Shown here: piece by piece, positions 1 to 9,399 of the stretch
How the letters are laid out: each line of letters begins with the position of its first letter
Position numbering within the stretch: the stretch's first letter is position 1
NCBI GenBank assembly: GCA_012932865.1
Contig: SAXG01000021.1
Span: 558,001-622,000 of the forward strand
Direction of reading: 5' to 3'
Source of the DNA: Amylostereum areolatum
Taxonomy: Eukaryota > Basidiomycota > Agaricomycetes > Russulales > Stereaceae
DNA: 64,000 bases
Notes under the pieces: generated by a model
The model's database searches: none
The model's input: the letters and a program-made list of their open reading frames with translations, nothing else
What the model was told of the DNA's origin: nothing
Position numbers and translations under genes: made by a program

Positions 1-173
1 AGGGGACTCTGTGTAGTACAATATAACTGAAGGGGGGGTCATGTTGGCTATAAATCACTATAAAGACCCCCACATCACTACAGGTACTATACAGTCTGAC
101 AAAAACATAGCCAGGGGTCCATAGACTGATATAGTTACCACATCAGCTATGTAGTGAAGGATTTTTCCTGATG
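1..173. mobile_element. Right end of a CATCAG-type TIR element, cut by the window edge
   Basis: The segment ends in GGATTTTTCCTGATG at 159-173. This matches in inverted form the CATCAGGAAAAA ends of the element in the intron at 59538-59831. It is followed by TA, in line with the 2-bp target duplications seen at other copies. It interrupts a DDE transposase remnant on the minus strand. The other end lies outside the window. Confidence 0.5.
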
Positions 174-393
174 TACCAGTCGCAAAATCGAAGAGATCGT
201 GTAGCGAATCTACACTTCCAGTGTTACATCTAACCATTGTCATCTGAGAGAGAGTAGAGTCACTTACTTCCGGATTGACACAAGCAGTACAATGTTAAGC
301 ATTTCCACCACATTCCGTTCAAGATCATCCTCTTTGGATGATTTCGGAAGCTCGCAATATTTTCGCTTTGCATAGCCCCAGCACTGCTCTATA
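174..393 (-). pseudogene. C-terminal piece of a DDE-type transposase
   Basis: Read on the minus strand from 393, the frame gives IEQCWGYAKRKYCELPKSSK, then DLERNVVEMLN and, after a probable intron (gtaagt...gtag), FATRSLRFCDWY. The IEQ.WGYAKR block is where the last catalytic acidic residue of fungal DDE transposases lies. The N-terminal part of what looks like the same gene is at 26476-27006 on the plus strand. Joined at the TA duplicated by the intervening CATCAG element, the two give an in-frame GELNP-IEQCWG sequence. The piece is cut at one end by the element ending at 173 and at the other by the element starting at 394. It is a dead remnant. Confidence 0.7.
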
Positions 394-435
394 TATCAGC
401 AAAACTCTGAGTACTTGACAGGGCCTTGGGGCCCT
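394..435. mobile_element. Inverted end of a CATCAG-type element, interrupted by gypsy copy 1
   Basis: TATCAGCAAAACTCTGAG at 394-411 matches CATCAGCAAAACTCTGAG at 27007-27024 with one change in the first base. The flank is TA (392-393), as at the other end (27005-27006). The CTTGG-rich interior continues after gypsy copy 1 at 9056. I read 394 and 27007 as the two ends of one element, now separated. Confidence 0.6.
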
Positions 436-917
436 TGTCATGAACGATACCGTTTCGGACATCTCGGGCACCTCGGGGACCTCGGGGATAATATCCCAAT
501 TCATTTTCATCTGACTACTTATCATTTAGCAATACTCCGTCACTCCGGTTGAGACTCGGCTTATCCTTGCTCCTTTCTGACGTCATGACTCCAGGCTCGT
601 CTTATCACCACTTCCTTTGACTCCACATGATGTCATAATACTACGCATGACATTATACCGATCCAGACCCGGCTCATCTTTATTTGTCTCGCTTACTGAT
701 CCTGCTGCACATGTATCTATACTTAGCATCGCTTACTGACCGCCGTGTGTCATAGCTTACTAAGTGACTCCGCCTCGTAGTATATAAGGACTCCGTTCCT
801 CCTGTACATATTCCTCATCTCGACCTGGTCAATACTACCGACCTTATCCCCCATCGTCCCTCTTCACTTGTGTCACACGTCGTCGCCTAGTGCTCGTCAC
901 TAAGGCCGTTGCTGACA
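436..917 (+). repeat. 5' LTR of gypsy copy 1
   Basis: 482 bp, starting TGTCATGAAC and ending GTTGCTGACA, so the TGTCA...TGACA ends are palindromic. It differs from the 3' LTR at about five positions, including the second base of the 3' copy (TATCA). Confidence 0.95.
781..826 (+). promoter_or_regulatory. LTR promoter: TATA box and predicted RNA 5' end
   Basis: TATATAAGG lies at 781-789. ATCTCGACCT at 817-826, 36 bp after the first T, is the reverse complement of the primer site at 920-929. Its position and complementarity mark it as the likely RNA 5' end, as in self-priming Tf1-type elements. The start site is inferred. Confidence 0.7.
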
Positions 918-919
918 TA

Positions 920-929
920 AGGTCGAGAT
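920..929 (+). other. Self-complementary primer-binding site, copy 1
   Basis: AGGTCGAGAT begins two bases after the LTR and is perfectly complementary to ATCTCGACCT at 817-826 in the same LTR. I see no obvious tRNA 3'-end complement here. Copies 2 and 3 show the same arrangement with different bases. Confidence 0.75.
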
Positions 930-1256
930 CTACTTTACCATCGCACTACCCGACGACCATCGTAGCATACCTGTCCGTAGTAGACGCCTTATTGCGCTAC
1001 TAACTTCACTTTTCCTTTGTGCCACCTCGGATCATTGCCCCCAGCGTACGCGACTAGTCACCCCGATTCTGTGGTCGTGTGCACGCATCAGCGGCGCCGG
1101 CTTGACGTAACCGCGTTACGTTACACGTACTCGGGGCCCCTCGAACACCACGAGAACCCAGACGTGACAGTTGAAGGTGCACCTAACGGTGTAGGAGGCT
1201 AGTAAAAGCGACAAAGGGAAAGTGACCCGAGAAGTTCTTGGGCTCGTGACCCTTGA

Positions 1257-1307
1257 ACGAAGAGACAGCCAACAGGCCGAGAAGGCTGAGGCAGACCGTC
1301 TTGCGAT
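1257..1307 (+). promoter_or_regulatory. Leader block conserved between gypsy copies 1 and 2
   Basis: This 51-nt block matches 11258-11308 of copy 2 with only two differences, while most surrounding leader sequence is diverged. It lies between the primer site and the first ATG of the pre-gag frame. A packaging or translation signal would fit, but this is inference. Confidence 0.5.
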
Positions 1308-1386
1308 TGGAAAGACCAGTGACATATCCCTCGACACCCGATCCCCTTGCCGTACTAGTAACCGTCCTCGACTCGGGGGCTAGTAC

Positions 1387-2139
1387 ATGGGAGAGGAACA
1401 CCAAGCCTTGGAAGAAGAAAACTTCCATTTCCCCGACTTCGACTTCGTGTATGAACGCGAAGAATTCACAGCCGTCACCGAAATCGAACGTGACACCGCC
1501 ATCACCGCCTACTTTGGCGACAACCTCTTCGACGCCCACAACTGGGTCTACGCATCTGCGAGCAACCCTGATTGGGGATTTCGGGTTCAAATTGACTGGA
1601 CTCGGATCATCGTATCAATTGAACAGGGCCATCCCCGGCTTGAGTTCCGGCCCTATTTCTCTGCAATCTACCGGAACGAACAACTACCAAATCAGTGGTA
1701 CGGACCCCACACCCCCATCCCCATCTACACCACGACCAGCCCAGAAGGTGGGAGGCCAACGCCAACACCAAGTCCGCCACCGCAAGAAGAAGGCTTCTGG
1801 ACAGCCCCCAGCAGTCCCCTCCCCTCAACCCACGAGGATTCAGATTCCAGCAGGTCCGCACCCAGTAGCTTGCGATCCCTGGACGGATCCCCGCGGATTT
1901 ATCCACTTGGGCCTTGGACCATCGGAGACGGAGGAGGAATTGGAAGCGAACTAGACGAAGTCGACGACATCCTCGACCTATACCTCTCCGACACTACTAC
2001 CCTCGTCGACGACGACTCCTTCGAATACGACCCCAACAACCTCGAGTGGGGAGAACCAGAAAACCTCAATAACAACGACTGGGATCAGATTCCCGTCCCC
2101 TACATAGCCACTCCGCCCCAGATCCCCCGCCCACTTTAA
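1387..2139 (+). CDS. Pre-gag reading frame of gypsy copy 1 (unrecognised)
   Basis: A 250-residue frame lies between leader and gag. The start at 1387 is supported by copy 2: both ATGs follow a closely similar GACT-GGGGGCT stretch and read ATGG. The product is acidic at the N-terminus and Pro/Thr/Ser-rich in the middle (about residues 110-170), with an Asp/Glu-rich tail. It ends at TAA 2137-2139; the next frame (2147) is shifted by one and continues toward gag. Copy 2 and family 3 have frames at the same place with weakly similar Trp-containing segments. I recognise no domain. A capsid accessory or an N-terminal extension of Gag is possible. Confidence 0.6.
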   Translation: MGEEHQALEEENFHFPDFDFVYEREEFTAVTEIERDTAITAYFGDNLFDAHNWVYASASNPDWGFRVQIDWTRIIVSIEQGHPRLEFRPYFSAIYRNEQLPNQWYGPHTPIPIYTTTSPEGGRPTPTPSPPPQEEGFWTAPSSPLPSTHEDSDSSRSAPSSLRSLDGSPRIYPLGPWTIGDGGGIGSELDEVDDILDLYLSDTTTLVDDDSFEYDPNNLEWGEPENLNNNDWDQIPVPYIATPPQIPRPL

Positions 2140-2140
2140 A

Positions 2141-2407
2141 AACAAAGTGTCGTCCACGTATACCGCGCGCCCCCCCAGCCCACATCCACTACCCCGAGGA
2201 ATCACCGAAGAATACCTTCGTCGAGAACGCCGATTCATCTACTTCGTCCACATCGAAGACGAAGCAGAAGAAGATGAAGTCTACTTCGTCGACGGAGAGT
2301 GGTGCGGAGACAAAGAGGGACTACACCCATTTGATAGCGAAGAACTCGCCCTACTCGCCGCTGTCCAAGATCGACGAGAAGAACGCCAAAAAAACCTTGA
2401 CTCGTGA
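2141..2407 (+). CDS. Second pre-gag frame, in phase with gag (unrecognised)
   Basis: The frame runs from about 2138 to TGA 2405-2407 and has no ATG near its start. It has a Pro-rich opening and then a strongly acidic part with EDEAEEDEVYFVDGEW. It is in the same frame as gag, and the 76 codons between its stop and the gag ATG stay open as a Thr/Pro-rich linker. The segment resembles the 30328-30930 part of family 3 (Pro-rich, then Tyr/Trp/Asp-rich). It may be the N-terminal region of a longer Gag reached past a stop, or a decayed frame. Confidence 0.45.
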   Translation, partial: NKVSSTYTARPPSPHPLPRGITEEYLRRERRFIYFVHIEDEAEEDEVYFVDGEWCGDKEGLHPFDSEELALLAAVQDRREERQKNLDS

Positions 2408-2635
2408 ACCACTCAAACCACCCTCGCCACCACCACCCCCACCGAACCCATCACCCCCACCGAACCCACCACCACCATTCCCACCACCTCCGCCATCACC
2501 GTCAATCCCGCCTTCGCCACCACCGTCACCACCGCCCCCGCCCTCGCCACCCCCCCCCGCTGTCACCATCGCCCCCGTCCTCGCCATCATCCTCACCCTC
2601 ACCCTCGCCTTCACCGCCCCCCCCAACAACCAGCC

Positions 2636-3979
2636 ATGGCTACGGTCCTCAACCGCCGCCATGCCGACCAAACCAACTGCCCCGCCGACGTCGCCGTCTT
2701 TGCTCCAATAATAGGAAACGCCCGCTACGCATTCCTAGGAGGAACAGTATACGAGGTCGCTCGGTACGAATTCACCGACGATCCCGTATCAGGGACGTCA
2801 TGGGCCTACTTGGACGCCAGCAGTTGGCATGCCTTCAGCGCCCTAACCATCGCCACCTTCACCCCAACTGCCCCGGGCGCACCCGCGGCCGCCCCCGCTA
2901 AAAGAAAAATCCACGCAGCCAAACCGCGAGAGTACAATGGAAAGCGCTCCGAGTACGCTGACTTCAAACACGAGGTCACCAGCTACATAGAGGCAGCCCC
3001 CCAAGACTTCGTCAATGAAATAGACCAAGTACGCTTCATCCTCAGCTACATGAGGGAGGGCACCGCCAAGGAATGGGCACGCAACTTCAAAGACGCCCAT
3101 ATCCTCACTGCCGGAACCACTGTCACTATGGTCAACTTCATCACCGCTCTCGACGCCTCCTTCGTCAGCACCTCGGACCAACAAGATGCATTCAACGAAC
3201 TGGACCAGTTCAAAATGGGGAACAGATCAGCCGATGAATTTTTCGTCAAATTCGAACAGATCGCACGACGCGCCAATGTCGTCCCCACCGACGACGATCC
3301 CTGGTTCCTTCGTATCCTCAAAGCCAACATCAAGATAGAGATACTAAAGAACATTTTCCGTAGCCCACTGGTCCCTACCACTTATACTGACTGGAAGAAG
3401 CACGTCACGGAAATGGACAACGCGTGGCGCGAAATCTCTGACATGCACCGCGGACACCCCTCCTCATCATCCCATACCACCTCCAAACCCAAGGATACCA
3501 AAGACGCCACGGGCACCATTCATGGAGGCAGCGGACAAGCGATGGACGTCAACGTTGTCGACACCAAGGGACGTTGCTTCAAATGTGGAATGACCAACCA
3601 CATTTCAAAGGACTGTAAAGCATCGATCGAATACATTCGGAAGAAGTGGGGACGTGACCGCTACAGCACGTCACCAAACTACAAAGGCCCTCATCCTTCG
3701 AACTCGTCAAAAAATCCCCGACCACCCCCTTTCAAGCGTAACCCCAACCAACAAGCGCGCTCCCAGACAATGGAGGAATTCGCGTCACCCAAAGAATGGA
3801 TCGACACTCTTGACGATGAACAGCGAAAAATGATCCTCCGCGCCTTGGTAGAATCCGACGGCAAGACCACGCCGACGCCCAAGACAGAGAGCAAGAAAAA
3901 GAAGGACAAAAACAAGGTGGTCGACGATAGGAGTACGAAGAGTGGAGGATCGGATGCCGACGCAGAATCGGATTTTTAG
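2636..3979 (+). CDS. gag: Gag polyprotein of gypsy copy 1
   Basis: 447 residues; builds the virus-like particle and binds RNA. The central retrotransposon-gag core (about residues 100-230) contains the conserved TAKEWARNF and the DELDQF/FVKFEQIARRA segments. One CCHC zinc knuckle, CFKCGMTNHISKDC, lies near residue 315. The C-terminus is Lys/Asp-rich and ends DF-stop. The start at 2636 matches the MA(T/A) start of copy 2 gag at 12094. The last codons, GAT TTT TAG, overlap the pol frame, which is at -1. Confidence 0.9.
   Translation: MATVLNRRHADQTNCPADVAVFAPIIGNARYAFLGGTVYEVARYEFTDDPVSGTSWAYLDASSWHAFSALTIATFTPTAPGAPAAAPAKRKIHAAKPREYNGKRSEYADFKHEVTSYIEAAPQDFVNEIDQVRFILSYMREGTAKEWARNFKDAHILTAGTTVTMVNFITALDASFVSTSDQQDAFNELDQFKMGNRSADEFFVKFEQIARRANVVPTDDDPWFLRILKANIKIEILKNIFRSPLVPTTYTDWKKHVTEMDNAWREISDMHRGHPSSSSHTTSKPKDTKDATGTIHGGSGQAMDVNVVDTKGRCFKCGMTNHISKDCKASIEYIRKKWGRDRYSTSPNYKGPHPSNSSKNPRPPPFKRNPNQQARSQTMEEFASPKEWIDTLDDEQRKMILRALVESDGKTTPTPKTESKKKKDKNKVVDDRSTKSGGSDADAESDF
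3970..3979 (+). other. Proposed gag/pol -1 frameshift site, copy 1
   Basis: GGATTTTTAG. In the gag frame this reads GAT TTT TAG; in the -1 frame, GGA TTT TTA, then open into pol. With Phe-tRNA on TTT in the P site and the stop in the A site, slipping back one base keeps full pairing. Copy 2 (GGGTTTTTGA) and family 3 (GGATTTTTGA) have the same arrangement. Confidence 0.6.
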
Positions 3980-6852
3980 AAAGGCGGAGGATGAACACGG
4001 CATCCAACGCCTCAAAATGGCCCCTATCTCGCATGCTATCGTCTGGAATTTCTATACCTTCTCGCTTCCCTGACCCGGATTTCTTTAATCGCTGGCCCAA
4101 ATCTCGTTTACGATCGCATGTAACACCCTCATTGGAAAAGGACTCGGTGAAGACCGAGACTACGACGCGCGATGGTTGGGGCACGTCGCTTGACACAATT
4201 GTATCCCCCCCTCCCCCATACGTAACGCTCCGCGCGTCCAACACGACGATAAACTGTAGCCCAGGTGAGAAGCCTGCCCTCAAGAAGGACGAAGAAAATA
4301 AATTCCCCGTCGGATGGACGGCCTTCAACGCCGTCGACTGGACCACCCCGAAAATCCTGAATCTGATCAAGCCGCGGACCTTCACATGGCCTGCGTTCAA
4401 CCCCTTCCTCCGAGTGCCACCGGTGAAAACCCCTAAGACATCGCGCGCTCATGTGAGCACCATCCATGAGGAGGATACGGATGTCACCCAACCACCTCCC
4501 CGAGAGGAAAAGGGCATAGTTCGACCTCCCCAGGGCGGATACACGCCAGATCCTTCTTGCAAGGTCGGGGGCATGAAGCCGGAAAACGGAGACGGGGGTT
4601 GCATTGACAGGGAAATCCCGGTGGACCCGAGTCTAGCTCGGGACAGGGGAGGTGCGATGGCAGGGGCGCCCCCCACAGGTGTAAATACGTCACGAAAATA
4701 TGCGTTACCTAGAACTGCGCAATGGACCTTGAAACGCTTAAGGGAAGACAAACCCGAAAGCACGATCGCCGAACTACGGATATGGACTCATCATAAGCGA
4801 CGAGAAGAAGCCACCCACGAAGCCGTTCAAGAGATCGGCCGAATGGGGGACGAACAGGCGATCCAAGCCTTGCACGAGCTTCACTCACCCATGAGGTTCA
4901 TACGATCAAACGGACGACGAGAACAGATCAACGTCCCCATCCGGCTCCAGTTCGGCCCAAAAACGGTAAACGCCCAGGCTCTAATCGATAGCGGATGTAC
5001 GGGGTCGTGCATTGACGAAGCCTTTGTCAAAAAACACGACATCCCTACTAGGAAAACCGCACGCCCGATTCCGGTTAAAAACGCAGACGGAACCCACAAC
5101 TTGGGAGGACCAATAACCGAGTACGTTACGGCGCATGTAACCATTCATGGACACGAAGAAGACCTTGACTTGGCGGTTTCACACCTCGGAATGAACGTCT
5201 ACATCGGTCACGAATGGCTTCGACAGCACAACCCGTCGATCAATTGGACAGAAGGGACTATCACGTTCGACAGGTGCCCCCAGGAATGCCAACCCACGAA
5301 ATTCAACATCGATGAGAAAGATGAGGAAACACCTGACGAAGTCTACCCTCTAAAAGAAGGCGAACAATTATACGCCTTTGACTGGGAAGGTTACCAATCG
5401 TCGACCTCGCTATACGTCAGGACACTTGCTTCGGACATCGCCATTGCGGAAAATGCGAAGAAAAAGGCTCAAACCTTCGCGGAATGCGTCCCCTTGGATT
5501 ATCACGGATTTAAGGACATCTTCGACAAAGACGACTTTGATAAACTCCCAAAAAGACGACCTTGGGACCACACCATCGAACTCAAGCCCGATTTCACACC
5601 CGTAGATTGCAAAGTCTACCCGTTGACGCTTGACGAGCAAGGGAAACTAGACGACTTTCTCGAAGAAAACCTACGCTCCGGACGCATCCGCAACTCAAAA
5701 TCCCCTATGGCCTCGCCGTTTTTCTTCATTAAAAAGAAAGACGGATCCCTCCGACCGGTGCAAGACTACAGACGGCTTAACGACATGACCATAAAAAATC
5801 GTTATCCGCTCCCACTCGTACAGGAACTCCTCGACAAGTTAAAAGGAGCCAAGGTATTCACCAAACTCGACGTACGATGGGGATACAACAATGTCCGTAT
5901 CAAGGAAGGAGACGAATGGAAAGCCGCATTCCGCACCAACAAAGGACTCTTCGAACCAACGGTTATGTTTTTCGGCCTCACGAACTCGCCCGCCACCTTC
6001 CAAGCCATGATGAACGACCTCTTCCGAGACCTGATCCATGAAGGCATTGTAGTCGTCTACCTCGATGACATCCTGATCTTTACGGAAACGCTTGAACAAC
6101 ACCGGCAGGCCGTCAAACAGGTACTCCAAATCCTACACGACAATAACCTGTACCTAAAACCGGAAAAATGCGACTTCGAGCAGGAAGAAATCGAATACCT
6201 AGGAATGATCGTAGGACACGGCAAAGTCCGAATGGACCCCGCCAAGGTCGCAGCTGTTACCAACTGGACCGCCCCCACGACAAAAAAACAATTACAATCA
6301 TTCCTCGGATTCTGCAACTTCTACAGACGCTTCGTACCGGATTTCAGTCGAATCGCGCATGATCTAACCAAGCTCACGGGTCATACGGACTGGGAATGGA
6401 CAGACGCTCAACAAATGGCCTTCGAAGAACTCAAACGGCGAATCACATCACAACCGGTCCTAGCGATTCCCATGGATAACGAAAAGTTCCGTGTCGAAGC
6501 CGATTCGTCCGACTACGCCACCGGAGCAGTACTATCACAGAAGCAAGCCAACGGCCACTGGCACCCCATTGCCTACTTTTCCAAAGCACTGAGCCCAGCC
6601 GAACGCAACTACGAAATCTACGATAAGGAACTGCTAGCGATCATGTCGGCCCTAGACGAATGGCGACAATACCTTATGGGCGCCCGACAACCGTTCGACA
6701 TATGGACCGATCACCGTAACCTGACCTACTTCCGGAAAGCGCAAAAACTCAACCGACGACAAGCAAGATGGTTAATGGAATTACAGGAGTACGACTTCAC
6801 CCTGACGCATAAAGCCGGCAACCAAATGGGCAAGCCCGACGCCATTTCGTGA
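3970..6852 (+). CDS. pol: Pol, first part: protease, reverse transcriptase, RNase H (copy 1)
   Basis: The frame is open from the slip site; its first ATG is at 3991. Counting from that ATG, a linker of about 330 residues precedes the aspartic protease (DSG at 333-335). The reverse transcriptase follows (KSPMASPFFFIKKKDGSLRP, YLDD at 690-693), then RNase H (VEADSSDYATGA, YDKELLAI, WTDHRNLTYF). The frame ends DAIS-TGA at 6850-6852, exactly where related elements read DPISRR. Codons beyond the stop stay in frame into integrase. Length and motif order are those of a Tf2-like chromovirus. Confidence 0.92.
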   Translation, partial: GFLERRRMNTASNASKWPLSRMLSSGISIPSRFPDPDFFNRWPKSRLRSHVTPSLEKDSVKTETTTRDGWGTSLDTIVSPPPPYVTLRASNTTINCSPGEKPALKKDEENKFPVGWTAFNAVDWTTPKILNLIKPRTFTWPAFNPFLRVPPVKTPKTSRAHVSTIHEEDTDVTQPPPREEKGIVRPPQGGYTPDPSCKVGGMKPENGDGGCIDREIPVDPSLARDRGGAMAGAPPTGVNTSRKYALPRTAQWTLKRLREDKPESTIAELRIWTHHKRREEATHEAVQEIGRMGDEQAIQALHELHSPMRFIRSNGRREQINVPIRLQFGPKTVNAQALIDSGCTGSCIDEAFVKKHDIPTRKTARPIPVKNADGTHNLGGPITEYVTAHVTIHGHEEDLDLAVSHLGMNVYIGHEWLRQHNPSINWTEGTITFDRCPQECQPTKFNIDEKDEETPDEVYPLKEGEQLYAFDWEGYQSSTSLYVRTLASDIAIAENAKKKAQTFAECVPLDYHGFKDIFDKDDFDKLPKRRPWDHTIELKPDFTPVDCKVYPLTLDEQGKLDDFLEENLRSGRIRNSKSPMASPFFFIKKKDGSLRPVQDYRRLNDMTIKNRYPLPLVQELLDKLKGAKVFTKLDVRWGYNNVRIKEGDEWKAAFRTNKGLFEPTVMFFGLTNSPATFQAMMNDLFRDLIHEGIVVVYLDDILIFTETLEQHRQAVKQVLQILHDNNLYLKPEKCDFEQEEIEYLGMIVGHGKVRMDPAKVAAVTNWTAPTTKKQLQSFLGFCNFYRRFVPDFSRIAHDLTKLTGHTDWEWTDAQQMAFEELKRRITSQPVLAIPMDNEKFRVEADSSDYATGAVLSQKQANGHWHPIAYFSKALSPAERNYEIYDKELLAIMSALDEWRQYLMGARQPFDIWTDHRNLTYFRKAQKLNRRQARWLMELQEYDFTLTHKAGNQMGKPDAIS

Positions 6853-6855
6853 CAA
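6850..6855 (+). other. Conserved in-frame UGA, proposed readthrough site, copy 1
   Basis: TGA CAA follows ATT TCG and is followed by GCG GGG CTT. Copy 2 has TGA CTA GCG GGC CTT at the same position, while flanking codons differ mostly silently. Family 3 has sense codons here (ISRRPDH). The first ATG after the stop in copy 1 (6952) is not conserved in copy 2. Confidence 0.6.
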
Positions 6856-8427
6856 GCGGGGCTTAAAAAGGGGGAAAATGACAACAAAGACGTTGTCCTC
6901 CTTAAAACCGAGCTGTTCCGCGCACTCAGGACACCTAAAGGATCAGGAATAATGGTGGACGGACCGGAAAATGCCTTCATCACGCGCGTAAAAGAGACAA
7001 CCAAGCAGGATGACTCAGTAAAAAAAGCGTTAGCCATGAAAGTCAAGGGATGGAAGGAACAAGAAAACAATCTTTTTACGTTCCAACAACGAATCTACGT
7101 ACCCCGCGACAAAAAGCTACGCGCAGACATCATCCAGGCTCACCATGACGGACCACTCAATGGACACCCAGGACGCTACAAAACACACGAACTCATCACG
7201 CGCAACTATTGGTGGCCGGCAATACGAGACGACGTACGAAAATACGTCGAAGGCTGCGAAACGTGCCAACGGAACAAAATACGCCACGACCAAATAGCCG
7301 CCCCGTTGCATCCACACGAGCCTCCCAAGGGACCATGGGAACACGTCTCAATCGACTTTGTCATGCCATTACCCGTCTCAGAAGGATACGACGCCATCTG
7401 TAATGTCAACTGTATGAGCACCAAGCAAGTCGTATTCTGGGCCACAACCAAAGACCTCACCGAAGACGAATTAGCCAAGGAATTCCTACGCAATGTCGTA
7501 CCCCATCATGGTGTCCCGCGAAAGATCGTCAGCGACCGAGGCAGCGTATTCATCTCCAAATTCACGAAGGCCCTGTGTGAACAATTAGGAATCGAAGCCA
7601 ACCCCTCCACGGCGTACCACCCCCAAACCGATGGACAGACCGAACGCTCCAATATGACGATGGAAAACTACCTCCGCATCTACGTAAACCATCGACAGGA
7701 CGACTGGGCCCATTTCCTACCACTGGCCATGACCACGTTCAACAATATGACCCATTCATCCATCAGCATGTCCCCTAACTTCGCCAATTACGGTCGCGAA
7801 CTCTACCTTGGAACAAACCCCCGCCGCGAAACAACCAACCCCATGGCCAACGAACTCGCCCAACGAATGCGAGACATCTACACCGAAGCACGCTCCGCCC
7901 TCAAAGCCGCTCAAAATGATCAAAAGCGATTCTATGATCGTAACAAAGCCGACCCCGTGGACTACCGCGTCGGAGATTTCGTGTGGCTGGAAGCCAAAAC
8001 TCGCGACGGACAGACGGTGATCCATACCGTGCGACCAATGCAGAAGCTAGACACCAAACGATTCGGGCCGTTCAAAATTCTGAAAAAGGTTGGGGCATCG
8101 GCGTACCATCTTCAACTCCCAAAGACGTGGAGACGTAAACACCCGGTGTTCAATGAATCCCTCTTATCCCCGCACAACGGTCCTGCCTTCGACCAACAGA
8201 AAAAGGCACCACCTCCGCCCCCTGACCTTATCCAAGGAGAAGAATTCTACGAAGTAGAATCCATCGTCGACGTCCGTAGAAAGTCGAAACACCTCGAATT
8301 CCTGGTCCATTGGAAAGGGTACGATCAAAGTGAAGATACCTGGGAACCAAAGACAAATCTGGGGAAAGCCAAGAAACCCCTAGACGACTTTTACCGCCGC
8401 CACCCCCACCGCCTTAAGATTGCTTAA
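6853..8427 (+). CDS. pol: Pol, second part: integrase and chromodomain (copy 1)
   Basis: This is in the same frame as the upstream part across the TGA. Features in order: the HHCC zinc-binding domain (HHDGPLNGHPGRYKTHELI ... CETCQ), the catalytic core with the DDE triad (SIDFV near 7350, SDRGSVF near 7530, GQTERSN near 7640), the GPF/Y-like region (FGPFKILKKVG), and a C-terminal chromodomain (YEVESIVDVRR ... FLVHWKGYDQSEDTWEP) at about 8245-8400. Chromodomains direct chromovirus integration to particular chromatin. The stop is TAA 8425-8427, about 140 bp before the LTR. In copy 2 and family 3 the frame runs on into the LTR. Confidence 0.9.
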   Translation, partial: QAGLKKGENDNKDVVLLKTELFRALRTPKGSGIMVDGPENAFITRVKETTKQDDSVKKALAMKVKGWKEQENNLFTFQQRIYVPRDKKLRADIIQAHHDGPLNGHPGRYKTHELITRNYWWPAIRDDVRKYVEGCETCQRNKIRHDQIAAPLHPHEPPKGPWEHVSIDFVMPLPVSEGYDAICNVNCMSTKQVVFWATTKDLTEDELAKEFLRNVVPHHGVPRKIVSDRGSVFISKFTKALCEQLGIEANPSTAYHPQTDGQTERSNMTMENYLRIYVNHRQDDWAHFLPLAMTTFNNMTHSSISMSPNFANYGRELYLGTNPRRETTNPMANELAQRMRDIYTEARSALKAAQNDQKRFYDRNKADPVDYRVGDFVWLEAKTRDGQTVIHTVRPMQKLDTKRFGPFKILKKVGASAYHLQLPKTWRRKHPVFNESLLSPHNGPAFDQQKKAPPPPPDLIQGEEFYEVESIVDVRRKSKHLEFLVHWKGYDQSEDTWEPKTNLGKAKKPLDDFYRRHPHRLKIA

Positions 8428-8558
8428 ATAGCTCCTCATACGCCAATTACGATCAAAGCCAACCATGCGATCATGAAGGCTGCCCATGAGCGTCTGGACA
8501 AACATCTTGTGTGCCGAAGGGTTTATCATCGGGATTCAACGAGGACGTTGAATCTAAC

Positions 8559-8568
8559 GGGAAGGTGA
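8559..8568 (+). other. Polypurine tract, copy 1
   Basis: GGGAAGGTGA lies immediately before the 3' LTR, the usual site for plus-strand priming. Confidence 0.6.
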
Positions 8569-9050
8569 TATCATGAACGATACCGTTTCGGACATCTCGG
8601 GCACCTCGGGGACCTCGGGGATAATATCCCAATTCATTTTCATCTGACTACTTATCATTTAGCAATACTCCGTCACTCCGGTTGAGACTCGGCTTATCCT
8701 TGCTCCTTTCTGACGTCATGACTCCAGGCTCGTCTTATCACCGCTTCCTTTGACTCCACATGATGTCATAATACTACGCATGACATTATACCGATCCAGA
8801 CCCGGCTCATCTTTATTTGTCTCGCTTACTGATCCTGCTGAGCATATATCTATACTTAGCATCGCTTACTGACCGCCGTGTGTCATAGCTTACTAAGTGA
8901 CTCCGCCTCGTAGTATATAAGGACTCCGTTCCTCCTGTACATATTCCTCATCTCGACCTGGTCAATACTACCGACCTTATCCCCCATCGTCCCTCTTCAC
9001 TTGTGTCACACGTCGTCGCCTAGTGCTCGTCACTAAGGCCGTTGCTGACA
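8569..9050 (+). repeat. 3' LTR of gypsy copy 1
   Basis: 482 bp, ending GTTGCTGACA and followed by the target duplication GCCCT. The TATA region repeats that of the 5' LTR. Confidence 0.95.
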
Positions 9051-9055
9051 GCCCT

Positions 9056-9335
9056 TGGGCAAGGCCCCCAAGGCCCCAAGCCCCAAATAACATGTGCATT
9101 GCCCAAGCCGGGTCACTTACTGGCCCAAGGTCACATTTGCCTTGGGGGGAGCCTTGGGCCCACTTGGCAAGTAAGCCTCAAGGCCATAAAGGTTGTTATC
9201 CAGGAGCCCCAAGCTAGGTTTGGATGCCCAAGGACATGCTCAAGTAGCTTCAGATTCTACAAGGAGCTCACAAGACACATCCAAGTTGTTTTGTGCACAC
9301 ATTTTAGGGTTGAAAAAAATCATTATTCATCATTC
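9056..9335. repeat. CTTGG-rich subterminal sequence of a CATCAG-type element
   Basis: Many CTTGG/CCAAGG words. It is similar in layout and partly in sequence to 27843-28135 (CCAAGCCGGGTCACTT versus CCAAGCCGGGCCACTT). It continues the element that starts at 394, from which gypsy copy 1 separates it. Confidence 0.6.
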
Positions 9336-9399
9336 TATAGATTGGGTACATGTGTTACACAGGATGTAGGTACAGCTACACAACAGGGGAGTGGGGCAG

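Larger units (their letters stand above)
431..9055 (+). mobile_element. Complete Ty3/gypsy chromovirus, copy 1
   Basis: The element consists of 482-bp LTRs at 436-917 and 8569-9050 and is bounded by a perfect 5-bp target duplication, GCCCT (431-435 and 9051-9055). Its order is LTR, self-primer site, conserved leader, pre-gag frames, gag, pol (protease, RT, RNase H, stop, integrase, chromodomain), polypurine tract, LTR. It sits in the CTTGG-rich interior of a CATCAG-type element. I counted about five differences between the LTRs, so it is young. Its coding frames are intact apart from the recurrent stops described below. Confidence 0.95.

Noticed and set aside
2274..2711. Pro-rich frame MKSTSSTESG... 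overlapping the pre-gag/gag linker
   Set aside because: Alternative frame of the repetitive CCACC linker; the frame in phase with gag is more plausible.
6850..6852. UGA as selenocysteine codon
   Set aside because: Dikaryotic fungi generally lack the selenocysteine machinery, and the equivalent residue in family 3 is Arg, not Cys.
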